From positions 1 to 32,950 of the forward strand of contig DAOVGN010000094.1 of the NCBI GenBank assembly GCA_030672385.1: a stretch of DNA of 32,950 nt. The letters are read 5' to 3'. Position numbers and translations under genes: made by a program. Below are positions 1-10,430 of the stretch, in pieces. Every line of letters begins with the position of its first letter. Positions within the stretch are counted from its first letter, which is position 1. This DNA is from Deltaproteobacteria bacterium (GTDB taxonomy: Bacteria > Desulfobacterota > B13-G15 > RBG-16-54-18). The notes beneath the pieces are model-generated. The model did not search any database. It was given only the letters and a program-made list of their open reading frames with translations, and was not told the origin of the DNA.

Positions 1-999
<999 letters not shown>

Positions 1000-1003
<4 letters not shown>

Positions 1004-2373
1004 AGGCCATATTTGGCCAATTTGTACCTCATTGCCCGGAAGTTTATCCCCAAAAGCTCGGCGGCCTTCTTTTTTACCCCCCCTGCCTGTCCCAAGGCCT
1101 TGATGATGAAGGCCTTTTCCAAATCCTCCACCACCCTGTTGAGGTCAAGCCCCTCCTCTGGGATCTCAATCGAGGGAGGAATGCTCCTGGAGATAATCCT
1201 TTCAGTGAGATAGGAACGGATGTGCCTTTCTGTGATCATCGGAGAGGTTTCCAGGGTTATGCCCCTCTCGATGATGTTCTCCAATTCCCTGACATTGCCG
1301 GGGAACTCGTAGCTCAACAGCAGCCCCAAGGCCTCAGGTGACATCCCCCCTATCTCCTTTCCCATATCTTGGCTGTATTTTCGAACGAAGTGATTGACCA
1401 ACAGCGGGATGTCCTCTTTACGCTCCCTCAGGGGGGGGAGCTTGACTTGTATCACGTTAAGGCGGTAGAAGAGGTCTTCGCGAAACTCACCTTTTACTAC
1501 CATCTGTTCCAGGTCTTGATTGCTGGCCGAGATCATCCTTACATCCACCTTGATATCCTCTATCCCCCCAACCCGTTTAAACTCACGTTCTTGGATCGCA
1601 CGCAGCAACTTCACCTGCAGGGGGAAAGAGAGTTCCCCTATCTCGTCCATGAAGAGGGTCCCCCCGTCGGCTACCTCTAGCAGGCCCCTCTTATTGGCAA
1701 TGGCCCCGGTGAAGGATCCCTTCATGTGACCAAAGAGTTCGCTCTCCAAGAGGTTTTCCGGGATGGCACCGCAGTTCAGGATGATAAAGGACCTATCTTT
1801 CCTGGGGCTATTGTAGTGGATGGCCTTGGCCACAAGCTCCTTCCCTGTGCCGCTATCCCCAGTGATCAATACATTGGCCTTGGTTTGAGAGACCTTTTCC
1901 ATCAGTTCGTATACCCGCTGCATCTTAGTGCCCTTACCTATGAGGTTCCAGAATTTATACCTCTCCTCCACCTCTTGGCGCAGGCGGATGTTTTCCTCGA
2001 GGAGGGTGCTCCTCTCCAGGGCCTTCTTGATGGTGAGTTTCACCTCATCTATCCGAAAGGGTTTGGTGACGTAGTCGTAGGCCCCCTCTTTCATAGCAGT
2101 GACCGCCCCCCCGGGAGAACCATGGGCGGTGATCATTATTACTACTGTATCAGGACTTAACTCTTTGGTTTTTCGCAAGACCTCAAAGCCGTCCACGCCG
2201 GGCATCTTGATATCGGTGAGGACCATACTGTAGAGGTTGTTTTCCAATAATTCCAAACTATTTTCCCCACTGGTAGTGCAGGTTACATCATATCCTTCCT
2301 TATTTAACATGATCTCCAAAAAATCACACATGTTCTTTTCATCATCGATTACCAGTATTTTTTGCTTCGCCAT
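1000..2373 (-). CDS. pilR: Sigma-54-dependent response regulator, PilR-like (NtrC family)
   Basis: This is a 457-residue transcription activator with three domains. The receiver (about 1-120) has the acidic pair at D10-D11, the phosphoacceptor D54 in LTDIKMPG and a conserved K in TKPF. The AAA+ sigma-54 activation domain (about 145-380) has Walker A GDSGTGKE, the sigma-54 loop as GSFTGA, Walker B GGTLFMDEIGEL and the arginine region FREDLFYRLNV. A C-terminal Fis-type helix-turn-helix follows (KKKAAELLGINFRAMRYKL). It lies directly downstream of a PilS-like kinase and the pilBTC genes, so it probably activates pilin transcription with RNA polymerase-sigma-54. No pilA or clear -24/-12 site was seen in the window. 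The family call is certain; the PilR name rests on context. Confidence 0.9.
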
Positions 2374-2408
2374 CTTCGTTCCTCCGGCAGGTGGGATTCG
2401 TCAAGCGT

Positions 2409-4001
2409 TTATGAAGCGGGGAAGGTAAGGGTGAAGGTGGTACCACGATCAGATTGGCTCTCCACGGATATATCACCTTCATGGCTTTCCACTATTTTAT
2501 GCACAATAGAAAGCCCCAATCCTGACCCTCCCTCTTTGGTGGTGAAAAAGGGGTCGAAGACCCTATTTATTTCTTTCGTCGGGATCCCTTTGCCCGAATC
2601 CGAGATTAGGAGCATCACCTCCTGCCCCCCTCCATCCTTAAGAACCCTAACCTCCAACAGGCCTTTTCCATCCATGGCGTCGACAGCGTTGATGAAAAGG
2701 TTCCAAAGGACCTGTTGTAACTGTGAAGGGTCTCCTGTAATAGTGACATTTGGTTCTATAATTTTGGATAATTTTATTTCCTGTGTCCATTGCGGAGAAC
2801 GGGAGAAGACCTCCAGGGTATCGTCAACTAAGGCGCCGACATCCACCTCCTTTTTTTCGAGCTTCGGAGGATGCGCATAGAGCAGGAAATCGGTAATGAG
2901 ACGGTTCAGGCGGTTAGACTCTGCCAAGATGATCTCCATCAACTTTTCGGTGCTTTCACCCGCCTGGTCTTCCTCCTTTAGCAACTGGATGGCTCCACTT
3001 ATGGAGGCGAGGGGGTTGCGAATCTCATGGGCGATGCCGGCGGCCAGTTGACCGATAGTGGCCAATTTCTCCGACCTCCTCATGGATTCCTCCATCTCTT
3101 TTACGTGTGTGAGGTCCTGAAAGATGATGATCTTGCCTACCTCTTTGCCCTTGTGGTTCTTCAGGGGGGAGAAGGAGAACCCCAACCCTATCTCCCCTCC
3201 ATCAGGTCTCTGAAAGGTGATCTCCGTACGGGGGTGGGGTTTCCCAACAGACCCCTTTTCTATCTCGGGGAACAGGTCAGTTAGGGGGCGGTACCTGTGT
3301 TGAGAAATCCTAATGCCCAGGATCTCCTCCCCAGCCCGGTTCAGAAAGGTTATCCTTTCATCCAGGTCGATGGTCAGAAGCCCACTCTGGATACTCTGAA
3401 TTACATAGCGGTTAAAGGCCTCGAGACGACTGTAGTCCTCTCGAGTCTTCTTCAATTCCCCACCCCTCTTGCGGACCTCTTCAGCCAGATAGCCTGTGAG
3501 GTATCCCGCCAAATAGAGGCTCAAGATGGCGAGAAAGAGTTTATTTAGGAGATAGATGCTGTAATAGGGGAAATTAGAGGCAGAGGAAGGAATAACCCAA
3601 TAGTATTCCATGATTAAGAGGAGCCCGTAAGAGATACCGCAGGAGGAGGCCGCCATGAGCCCCCCTTGCCTCTCTAAGATGACCCCAGCTTCCAAGACCA
3701 CCAGGACATAGAGGGGGAAAAAGAAACTCAGACCACCACCTGTTACATAGACGATGCCCGTGATGCCCACAGCATCAGAAACGATTTGGAGATAGGTCAA
3801 GAGGGTGGTCTGTTCAATCTTCCGCAGGCCGAGGGCGAAGATGAAGGTGGTGACGTAGAGGAGGCCGATGAAGAAGTTGAAAAAGGTATAAGGCCCCCAA
3901 AAGATGAAGACCCCCTTGAGATGGAAGAGCAACCCCATGAGCAGTAATGCGGAGATGAGGGCGAGTCGATAGAAGACCAGTTTTTTCAGCCGCAGTTGCA
4001 T
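2409..4001 (-). CDS. pilS: Membrane PAS-domain sensor histidine kinase, PilS-like
   Basis: The start is placed at the ATG at 4001, giving 530 residues. It has the ribosome site AGAGGGAAG just upstream and does not overlap pilC; a longer in-frame ATG at 4070 would add 23 unlikely residues inside pilC. The N-terminal ~175 residues form about six hydrophobic membrane segments. A PAS domain follows (about 195-300; GLLTIDLDERITFLNRAGEEILG). Next comes the dimerisation/phosphoacceptor helix with H325 in AAGIAHEIRNPL. The ATPase domain shows the N box NLFINAVDAM, G1 DSGKGIP, F box FDPFFTTKEGG and G2 SGLGLSIVHKI. The architecture and position between pilC and the NtrC-type regulator match PilS of the PilS-PilR pair, which in studied species senses pilin level in the membrane. 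Confidence 0.9.
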   Translation of the reverse strand: MQLRLKKLVFYRLALISALLLMGLLFHLKGVFIFWGPYTFFNFFIGLLYVTTFIFALGLRKIEQTTLLTYLQIVSDAVGITGIVYVTGGGLSFFFPLYVLVVLEAGVILERQGGLMAASSCGISYGLLLIMEYYWVIPSSASNFPYYSIYLLNKLFLAILSLYLAGYLTGYLAEEVRKRGGELKKTREDYSRLEAFNRYVIQSIQSGLLTIDLDERITFLNRAGEEILGIRISQHRYRPLTDLFPEIEKGSVGKPHPRTEITFQRPDGGEIGLGFSFSPLKNHKGKEVGKIIIFQDLTHVKEMEESMRRSEKLATIGQLAAGIAHEIRNPLASISGAIQLLKEEDQAGESTEKLMEIILAESNRLNRLITDFLLYAHPPKLEKKEVDVGALVDDTLEVFSRSPQWTQEIKLSKIIEPNVTITGDPSQLQQVLWNLFINAVDAMDGKGLLEVRVLKDGGGQEVMLLISDSGKGIPTKEINRVFDPFFTTKEGGSGLGLSIVHKIVESHEGDISVESQSDRGTTFTLTFPAS

Positions 4002-4014
4002 CTTCCCTCTTTGG

Positions 4015-5220
4015 CTAAAAGGTTCCGGCCATCTTGAAGATGGGCATGTACATTGCGATGACCAAGCCACCGATGACCACGCCCAAAAAGATCATCAGCA
4101 TCGGCTCGAGCATGGAGCTCAGGGTTGCCACGGCCATGTCCACTTCTTCCTCGTAGAAATCGGCGATCTTGATAAGCATGAGTTCTAGAGCCCCGGTGGT
4201 CTCACCCACCGAGATCATCTGGGTCACCATTACAGGAAAGACGCCGCTCTGGGCCAATGGTTCAGAGATGGTCTGCCCCTCACTGATACTGGTCCGTCCC
4301 TTCCGGATGGCCTGCTCCACCACCTTGTTCCCCGACGTCCCGGCCACAATGTTTAGGGACTCCAAGATGGGTACCCCACTGGTCACCAGGGTGGCCAGGG
4401 TTCGGGCAAACCTGGCGATAGCCACCTTCCTGATGAGTTCCCCAAAGATGGGGAATTTAAGGATGAATCCATCGATTTTGAGCCTTCCATTTTCCGTCTT
4501 GTAGTAGTATCTCAACGCAAAGGACAAGATCACAAAGAAGAGGATGATAAAGGGCATATATTTCTTGGCAAACCTGCTGATGCCGATGACGACCTGGGTG
4601 GGGAGAGGGAGAGCTACCCCCGTTCCTGCAAACAACTGCTCAAAGATCGGAATGACAAAGACCAAAAGGACGACGGTGACGATGATGGCTACAGAGACAA
4701 TCATGGCGGGATATACCAAGGCCGACTTGATCTTCCTTTTTAACTCCTCCATCTTTTCGATATGGGTGGCCAAGCGGTTGAGGATGACATCCAGATTACC
4801 AGATTCTTCCCCCGCCACTATTAGGTTGACGTAGAGGTGATCAAAGATGCGGGGATACTTCTGTAGGGCCGCCGCAAAGGTAGCTCCGGCCTCCACATCT
4901 TCCCTTACCCCCTTTATGGTTTCCTTAAAGGTCTCGTCTTCCTCTTGTTGGAATAAGATATCCAAGGATTGGACCAAGGGGAGACCCGCATCGATCATGG
5001 TGGCCAATTGACGGGTGAAGATCGCCAGGGACTTCTTTTTTACCTTTCCCTTCATGAAGGGGAGGGTAATCTTGATCTCCTTCCCCTTGGCGGCGATCTT
5101 GATAGGGATGATTTGCTGTTGTCTGAGGTAGGCCCTGATGGCCGTCTCATTGGGTCCCTCAAGTTCTCCCTTGCGAAATTCTCCGCGAGGGGTCCTCCCT
5201 TTCCAAATATATATTGGCAT
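4015..5220 (-). CDS. pilC: Type IV pilus inner-membrane platform protein PilC
   Basis: This 401-residue polytopic protein of the GspF/PilC family is thought to transmit motion of the PilB/PilT motors to the pilin subunits. It shows two repeated GspF domains. The first is near 65-190 (FTRQLATMIDAGLPLVQSLDIL) and the second near 270-395 (FARTLATLVTSGVPILESLNIV). Membrane helices follow the first domain (VSVAIIVTVVLLVFVIPIF) and lie nearby (FIILFFVILSFALRYY), with a last helix at the C-terminus (MLIFLGVVIGGLVIAMYMPIF). Length is normal for the family. The ATG at 5220 has GAGGG upstream, and the gene follows pilT after 17 bases, so it belongs to the same transcript. A type II secretion GspF is less likely because pilT is adjacent. 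Confidence 0.95.
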   Translation of the reverse strand: MPIYIWKGRTPRGEFRKGELEGPNETAIRAYLRQQQIIPIKIAAKGKEIKITLPFMKGKVKKKSLAIFTRQLATMIDAGLPLVQSLDILFQQEEDETFKETIKGVREDVEAGATFAAALQKYPRIFDHLYVNLIVAGEESGNLDVILNRLATHIEKMEELKRKIKSALVYPAMIVSVAIIVTVVLLVFVIPIFEQLFAGTGVALPLPTQVVIGISRFAKKYMPFIILFFVILSFALRYYYKTENGRLKIDGFILKFPIFGELIRKVAIARFARTLATLVTSGVPILESLNIVAGTSGNKVVEQAIRKGRTSISEGQTISEPLAQSGVFPVMVTQMISVGETTGALELMLIKIADFYEEEVDMAVATLSSMLEPMLMIFLGVVIGGLVIAMYMPIFKMAGTF

Positions 5221-5237
5221 TGCGCCCTCTTTTTAGT

Positions 5238-6314
5238 CTACTTTTTCACCGAGGTCTCCCCCAATATCTGCCGAAACTCCTCCATGTTGGGGGATCTGCT
5301 CATGGCGTCATTGAGGGTGATAAGCCCCCTCTCGTAAAGGTTGATGAGGGATTGATTCATGGTCTGCATCCCAAACTTGAGTTGTCCCACCTGCATCTGC
5401 CCGTAGATCTGATGGACCTTGTCCTCCCTTATGAGATTGCGGATGGCAGGATTAGGGATCATGACCTCCAGGGCCAGGGTCAACCCCTTCTCGTTGGACC
5501 GGGGCAAGAGCTGTTGCGTGAGAATCCCCTCCAAGACAAAGGAGAGCATCGTCCTTACTTGAGGCTGCTGGTGGGGGGGGAAGACGTCGACAATCCTGTT
5601 TATGCTCTCAGCGCAGGAGTTGGTGTGCAGGGTGGCGAGGGTGAGGTGTCCAGTCTCGGCAATGGTGAGTGCCGCCTCTATTGTCTCCAAATCCCTCATC
5701 TCTCCGATAAGGACCACATCCGGGTCTTGACGGAGGATATGTTTCAGCGCCGCCTGAAAGCTAAAGGTATCTGAGTTTATCTCCCTCTGATTCACAACGC
5801 ATCCCTTATGTGTGTGGAGGTACTCGATGGGGTCTTCGATGGTGATGATGTGGGCGTTTCTCTCCTCATTTATCCTATCTATCATGGCGGCCAAGGTGGT
5901 GGATTTACCGCAGCCAGTGGGGCCTGTGACCAGGATGAGCCCCTTGGGTCTCCTATTTATCTCCTCTATGATGGGGGGGAGGCCCAATTCTTGAAAGGTC
6001 CTGATTTTATAGGGGATGGCTCTGATGGCCGCTCCCACCGCCCCCCTTTGGTGGAAGATGTTTCCCCTGAACCGGGACAGCCCCTTTATCCCAAATGAGA
6101 AATCGAGCTCGTGCTCCTCCTCAAAGCGGTGTTTCTGGGCATCGGTGAGGATGCTGTAGGTGAGCCTCTTGGTGTCGGCAGGGCCCAGAGGGGGAAGATC
6201 GAGGGGGATAAGTCTACTGTTCACCCGGATCTGGGGAGGGGTGGCGGTGGTAATATGGAGGTCCGTGGCCCCATGTTCGATCATCGTCCTGAGCAGATCC
6301 TGTAGGTCAGGCAT
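5238..6314 (-). CDS. pilT: Pilus retraction ATPase PilT
   Basis: PilT is the hexameric cytoplasmic ATPase that depolymerises type IV pili and drives twitching motility. The 358-residue length is normal. Visible motifs are Walker A GPTGCGKSTT (lysine 137), the Asp box HIITIEDPIEYLH, Walker B DPDVVLIGEMRD and the His box with ATLHTN. The C-terminal AIRNLIREDK is a PilT hallmark needed for retraction and separates it from PilB. The Walker A motif carries an unremarkable Cys at position 135. The ATG at 6314 has AGGAAGA at good spacing and lies 20 bases after pilB. Confidence 0.97.
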   Translation of the reverse strand: MPDLQDLLRTMIEHGATDLHITTATPPQIRVNSRLIPLDLPPLGPADTKRLTYSILTDAQKHRFEEEHELDFSFGIKGLSRFRGNIFHQRGAVGAAIRAIPYKIRTFQELGLPPIIEEINRRPKGLILVTGPTGCGKSTTLAAMIDRINEERNAHIITIEDPIEYLHTHKGCVVNQREINSDTFSFQAALKHILRQDPDVVLIGEMRDLETIEAALTIAETGHLTLATLHTNSCAESINRIVDVFPPHQQPQVRTMLSFVLEGILTQQLLPRSNEKGLTLALEVMIPNPAIRNLIREDKVHQIYGQMQVGQLKFGMQTMNQSLINLYERGLITLNDAMSRSPNMEEFRQILGETSVKK

Positions 6315-6334
6315 GGCTAATCTTCCTATTGAGG

Positions 6335-8023
6335 TTATTCTGCAGTTACCCTGAGCACCTCTTCGATGGTGGTTACCCCTTGTTTGATCTTGGTGATCCC
6401 GCTATCCCTCAAGGTCTTCATCCCCGCCTGAACAGCCGCATTCTTGATCTCATGGGCAGGGGTCCTTCGTAGGATCAATTCCTTAATCTTTTCATTCACG
6501 GGCATCACCTCGAACAGGGATATTCTGCCGCTGTATCCGATGTTGCTGCAGCTACTGCAGCCGCGACCACGATAGCAGGTGAAATCGTAGACTTCCTCTT
6601 CTGGTATCCCAAGATCGATGATGGCGTTGGGGGGTACCTCGATGGATTCCTTGCACTCAGGGCAGATGATGCGAACCAGTCTCTGAGCGACCACCATGAT
6701 CGTCGATGAAGAGACGAGAAACGGTTCCACCCCCATATCCAGCAAACGGTTTATCGCACTGGGGGCGTCGTTGGTATGAAGGGTACTGAGGACCAGGTGC
6801 CCTGTCAAGGCGGCCTTTACCCCTATCTCGGCCGTCTCCAGGTCCCTGATCTCTCCCACCATGATGATGTCAGGGTCTTGGCGCAAAAATTCTCTGAGGG
6901 ACGTTGTGAAGTTTAGTCCAATGGCATCATGCATCTGGACCTGGTTTACCCCAGGGAGGTTGAACTCTATGGGGTCTTCCGCAGTACAGATGTTATCAGA
7001 GACCTGATTCAGCTCAGAGAGGACGGAATAGAGGGTGGTGGTCTTTCCGCTCCCGGTAGGTCCTGTAACTAAGATCATACCGAACGGTTTATGGATGGCC
7101 TTTCGGAATATCTCCAGCGCCTCAGGTTCGAAGCCCAATTTGGTCATATCTAGCTGGAGCTTCGCCTTGTCTAGGAGCCGCATGACCACCTTTTCTCCAA
7201 ATAGGATGGGGATAATCGATATCCGAAAATCCATCTCCCTGTTCTGCATCCTGATTAGGAAACGCCCACCCTGTGGGAGGCGCCTTTCGGCGATATCCAA
7301 TTGGGCCATAATCTTGACCCTGGAAATGAGAGCGTTCTTCATCTGGATGGGTGGCCTCATTACCTCATAGAGGATCCCATCGATTCTATATCTCACCCGA
7401 AAGTATCTTTCATATGGCTCCAGGTGTATGTCGCTGGCTCCTTTGCTGATGGCATCAGCAAGGATGAGGTTGACCAGTTTTATCACTGGGGCCTCTTCTG
7501 CGGTCTTTTCCAGTTCGCTGATGTCGAAGGTTTCTTCGTGACTCACCACCTCCATGCCTTCGTCCTCGAAACCAGAAAGGACCCCGTTGATGGAAGCGGT
7601 GGGATCAACGAACCTATCTATCGCCCCCCTGATGGCTGTCTCCGAGGCCACCAAGGCCTCAACATGATAGCCTGTACGGAACTTGATATCGTCTATCACC
7701 GAGACATCAAAGGGGTCAACCATTGCCAAATAAAGGGTGGAACCACTTCTGCGTACCGGGACTACTTGATTTTTATGCATAAACTCTTGCCCGATCAACT
7801 CCACCAGCTTGGGTTGCAACTCCATATCGTCGAGGTTTATGGAGGGGAGCCCATACCTTTTGTGGAGGAAACTTAGGAGGTCATCTTCCAAGAGAGATCC
7901 CAGCTCTATCAGGGCGGAACTCAAACTTACCCCCTTGAGCTTCTGCTCGTTCAGGGCCTGCTTGAGTTGGTCTTCAGTGATTATCTCTCCCCTTAAGAGG
8001 AGTTGTCCCAATCTGTCAGACAT
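6335..8023 (-). CDS. pilB: Pilus extension ATPase PilB
   Basis: PilB powers pilus assembly from the cytoplasmic side. The 562-residue protein has an N-terminal MshEN/T2SSE_N domain (about 1-150) and a secretion ATPase domain (about 180-550). Motifs are Walker A GPTGSGKTTTLYSVL, Asp box AEDPIEFNLPGVNQVQ, Walker B DPDIIMVGEIRDLETAE and His box STLHTNDAPSAINRL. It also has the zinc-binding tetracysteine pattern CPEC...CYRGRGCSSC typical of PilB/GspE and absent from PilT. The ATG at 8023 follows GGGAAGAAG. It is the first gene of the pilB-pilT-pilC-pilS-pilR operon, with a promoter at 8067-8095 and a hairpin between promoter and start. Confidence 0.96.
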   Translation of the reverse strand: MSDRLGQLLLRGEIITEDQLKQALNEQKLKGVSLSSALIELGSLLEDDLLSFLHKRYGLPSINLDDMELQPKLVELIGQEFMHKNQVVPVRRSGSTLYLAMVDPFDVSVIDDIKFRTGYHVEALVASETAIRGAIDRFVDPTASINGVLSGFEDEGMEVVSHEETFDISELEKTAEEAPVIKLVNLILADAISKGASDIHLEPYERYFRVRYRIDGILYEVMRPPIQMKNALISRVKIMAQLDIAERRLPQGGRFLIRMQNREMDFRISIIPILFGEKVVMRLLDKAKLQLDMTKLGFEPEALEIFRKAIHKPFGMILVTGPTGSGKTTTLYSVLSELNQVSDNICTAEDPIEFNLPGVNQVQMHDAIGLNFTTSLREFLRQDPDIIMVGEIRDLETAEIGVKAALTGHLVLSTLHTNDAPSAINRLLDMGVEPFLVSSSTIMVVAQRLVRIICPECKESIEVPPNAIIDLGIPEEEVYDFTCYRGRGCSSCSNIGYSGRISLFEVMPVNEKIKELILRRTPAHEIKNAAVQAGMKTLRDSGITKIKQGVTTIEEVLRVTAE

Positions 8024-8034
8024 GGCTTCTTCCC

Positions 8035-8062
8035 TTTCCCCAAGGAGGTTTCCTCGGGGAAA
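8035..8062 (-). promoter_or_regulatory. Hairpin in the pilB 5' untranslated region
   Basis: TTTCCCC (8035-8041) pairs with GGGGAAA (8056-8062), and after one mismatch AGGA pairs with TCCT around a GGTT loop. On the minus-strand transcript the hairpin sits about 12 bases before the pilB start, immediately before the GGGAAGAAG ribosome site, and close to the predicted transcription start. There is no following U-run on the minus strand, so it is not a normal terminator. A role in mRNA stability or translation is inferred. Confidence 0.5.
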
Positions 8063-8066
8063 TTAT

Positions 8067-8095
8067 CTTTTATCATTTTTAAGCCTTTATGTCAA
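8067..8095 (-). promoter_or_regulatory. Sigma-70-type promoter of the pil operon
   Basis: On the minus strand TTGACA (8095-8090) is followed after 17 bases by TAAAAG (8072-8067), in an A+T-rich gap between the upstream isomerase gene and pilB. The -35 box is perfect; the -10 box matches consensus at four of six positions. Confidence 0.55.
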
Positions 8096-8120
8096 CATTT
8101 CTTTGCAATTTGAGTTTGTT

Positions 8121-8906
8121 TTATTCTATTTCCGCCCTCAAGTACTCAACAATGTCTCTCAGGGTGCTGACGATATCCTCTTCTTTGGAGAACTCGGAGG
8201 GCATCGATTCTAGGGTCAGCAGTCCCTTATAATTGAGCCGGCCCAATTGGAGGAGGAAGCGTGTCAAAGGCAGTTCCCCCCGGCCAGGCAGGAGGTGTTC
8301 CTTCCCGTGACCATAGTCGCTGAGGTGGATGTTCTTGATCCTCCCCGTGGCAAAAAAGGTGAAGAACTCATCGATGAAGAAGTCGACCTCATGGGTCCCC
8401 ATGTGGGTGCAGTCGAAGGTCAGGTAGAGGTTCCTCTCGGTAATGAATGCAATTAGGCTCTCGGTATCCCCCCAACTGTAGCCATTGAGCCTAAGCTCCC
8501 CCCCTACCAGCGGCATGTTCTCGATGGTGACAATTACATTATCCCTCCCCAATTCCTCTTGGAAGTCCTTAACACCCCTGAGCCAGTACCAGAAGCCGAG
8601 CTCCAGGTTGATCCAGGAAGGGGGGTGGAAATTTACTAAAGGGATGGAAAACGTCATGGCACACTCTATGGTTTTGAGGAGAGAACCCACCCTCCCCCTC
8701 CAGCCCTTATAGCGCATAAAGGGGGCATGGAGGGAGTAAACAGGTAGGATTTGGAGGAGTCTGGGAAGGGAGGAGATGATGCTTCTTTCACAGATTTTTT
8801 TGTTCAACACCAATTCTAGCCCATCAAAGCCAGCCTCTTTAGCGATGAGGAATGTCTCTTCGAGGGGATTGGTATACAGGGTACCGGTGGATAGGATGAT
8901 CCGCAT
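8121..8906 (-). CDS. Sugar phosphate isomerase/epimerase-like TIM-barrel protein
   Basis: This 261-residue cytoplasmic protein belongs to the xylose isomerase-like / AP-endonuclease-2 TIM-barrel superfamily. Supporting sequence, in order: GFDGLELVL near the N-terminus, YSLHAPF, VTIENMP (metal-binding Glu), LTFDCTHMG (Asp, His), NIHLSDYGHGKEHLLPGRGE (Asp, His) and LLTLESMP (final metal-binding Glu). These acidic and histidine residues fit a divalent-metal barrel, but the substrate cannot be told. The gene is transcribed away from dapL and toward pilB, with a separate promoter in front of pilB. A true DNA endonuclease IV is less likely, because the start of the protein and its context fit the isomerase-like branch better. 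Confidence 0.78.
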   Translation of the reverse strand: MRIILSTGTLYTNPLEETFLIAKEAGFDGLELVLNKKICERSIISSLPRLLQILPVYSLHAPFMRYKGWRGRVGSLLKTIECAMTFSIPLVNFHPPSWINLELGFWYWLRGVKDFQEELGRDNVIVTIENMPLVGGELRLNGYSWGDTESLIAFITERNLYLTFDCTHMGTHEVDFFIDEFFTFFATGRIKNIHLSDYGHGKEHLLPGRGELPLTRFLLQLGRLNYKGLLTLESMPSEFSKEEDIVSTLRDIVEYLRAEIE

Positions 8907-9014
8907 GGGAAGTCAATTTCTCCCTTAGTATTTTTGGGCGGAAGAAATTTATTATATTTTACTTTTACTACATATGTAATAATATGTCCAGCGAATGGCA
9001 AGGAGGAGGCAGAA

Positions 9015-10193
9015 TTGAAAGATAAAGTAAAAGTGGAGATGTCAGAGAGGATCGAGGGGCTTTCCCCTTATCTCTTTGCTGAGCTGGATCGCAGGAAGGT
9101 TGCATTAAGGGCTAAGGGGGTGGATATCATCGACTTGGGAGTGGGGGATCCCGATCTCCCCACCCCGAAGAGGATAGTAGAGAGGATGATGAAGGAGATC
9201 CTCAATCACCTGAACCACCGCTACCCTAGCTATGAGGGGTTGCGGGAGTTTAGGGAGGCAGTGAGTAGATGGTATGAGAGGAGGTTTGGAGTGGGGGTGG
9301 ACCCCGATGTTGAGGTCCTGGCCCTTATCGGTTCCAAAGAGGGCATTGCCCATATTCCCCTGGCCTTCCTCAACCCCGGTGATTGCTCTCTCATTCCCAG
9401 TCCTGGATATCCGGTCTATCATGCTGGTACGATCTTCGCAGGTGGGGAGTCCTTTTTCTTGCCCCTCTTGGAGGAGAGGGGATTTTTGCCTGATCTGGGT
9501 CAAGTTCCTCAGAGAGTGGCTGAGAAGGCCAAGCTTATCTTTATCAATTATCCCAATAACCCTACAGCAGCCGTGGCGGACAAGGAATTCTTCTCCGAGG
9601 TTGTGGCGTTTGCCCAACGTTACCACCTGATCGTCTGTCACGATGCGGCATATAGTGAGATCTTCTTCGATAGCTATTCCCCCACCAGTTTTCTGGAGGT
9701 AGATGGGGCCAAGGAGGTGGGGGTGGAATTTCACTCCCTATCTAAGACCTATAATATGACCGGTTGGCGTTTGGGCTTTGTGGTCGGGAACAGGGATGTT
9801 TTGGCTGGGCTTGGAAAGATCAAGACCAATATCGATTCGGGGGTTTTTCAGGCCATCCAGTGGGCAGGGATAGAGGCCTTAGGTGGTGATCAGTCCGATG
9901 TGGAGCAGATGCGCGAGATATATCAAAGACGACGCGATGTAATGGTCCAAGGACTCCGCAAGATGGGGCTGGAGGTGACCCCTCCCCTAGCCACCTTCTA
10001 TCTCTGGGTAAAGGTGCCCTCTGGCTATGATTCGGCCTCATTCACTTCACTGTTGCTCGATGAGGCAGGGGTGGTGGTCACTCCTGGAAGAGGCTTCGGA
10101 GAGGCGGGAGAGGGATATGTGCGCCTGAGCTTGACCGTACCGGAGTCCAGACTGGAGGAGGCGGTGGAGAGGTTTCAGCGTATCAGCCTCTAA
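9015..10193 (+). CDS. dapL: LL-diaminopimelate aminotransferase (DapL-type class I aminotransferase)
   Basis: DapL converts tetrahydrodipicolinate to LL-diaminopimelate in one PLP-dependent step for lysine and peptidoglycan synthesis. The start is the TTG at 9015, six bases after a strong AGGAGGAGG site. An in-frame ATG at 8934 would add residues encoded by A+T-rich intergenic DNA, and no ribosome site supports it. The 392-residue product shows IIDLGVGDPDLPTP, the PLP region YPNNPTAA, DAAYSEI and the Schiff-base lysine in SLSKTYNMTGWRLGF. The C-terminal TPGRGFGEAGEGYVRLSL is typical of this group. A broader-specificity aspartate aminotransferase is the main alternative. Its 3' end overlaps the convergent DUF4911 gene by four bases. 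Confidence 0.85.
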   Translation: MKDKVKVEMSERIEGLSPYLFAELDRRKVALRAKGVDIIDLGVGDPDLPTPKRIVERMMKEILNHLNHRYPSYEGLREFREAVSRWYERRFGVGVDPDVEVLALIGSKEGIAHIPLAFLNPGDCSLIPSPGYPVYHAGTIFAGGESFFLPLLEERGFLPDLGQVPQRVAEKAKLIFINYPNNPTAAVADKEFFSEVVAFAQRYHLIVCHDAAYSEIFFDSYSPTSFLEVDGAKEVGVEFHSLSKTYNMTGWRLGFVVGNRDVLAGLGKIKTNIDSGVFQAIQWAGIEALGGDQSDVEQMREIYQRRRDVMVQGLRKMGLEVTPPLATFYLWVKVPSGYDSASFTSLLLDEAGVVVTPGRGFGEAGEGYVRLSLTVPESRLEEAVERFQRISL

Positions 10194-10411
10194 CTGAAAG
10201 GTGTCAAATAGTTGATGGATAACTCATCCCCAAGACTGCGCAGGATCTCCCTTATCTCCTCCTTTTGGTGGGGAGGGAACATTAGTTCTACGATACCTTT
10301 TTTGGGGTCAACGGTCCTCATTGTAGCTACCCCTTCATAAGACTCTAGGACGAACGTGAGGAAGGCTATTTCCCGGGGTGGTATTTGAATGAGGATGGTA
10401 ATGGCATTCAT
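10190..10411 (-). CDS. Small DUF4911-like protein
   Basis: This 73-residue protein reads MNAITILIQIPPREIAFLTF at the start and has a short alpha/beta pattern ending in a region that binds neither obvious metal nor nucleotide. It resembles the small DUF4911 proteins found in deltaproteobacteria, which have no assigned function; the family assignment is from memory of the pattern and is moderate. It lies 19 bases after leuC on the same strand and is likely cotranscribed with leuA-leuC. Its stop overlaps the dapL stop. Confidence 0.7.
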   Translation of the reverse strand: MNAITILIQIPPREIAFLTFVLESYEGVATMRTVDPKKGIVELMFPPHQKEEIREILRSLGDELSINYLTPFS

Positions 10412-10430
10412 CGAAAGAGCGCCAAGGATG

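Noticed and set aside
8907-9014. A defined promoter or palindromic operator in the divergent gap before dapL
   Set aside because: The gap is A+T-rich with a short ACATATGT palindrome and repeated ATATGT, but no convincing -35/-10 pair with good spacing was found.
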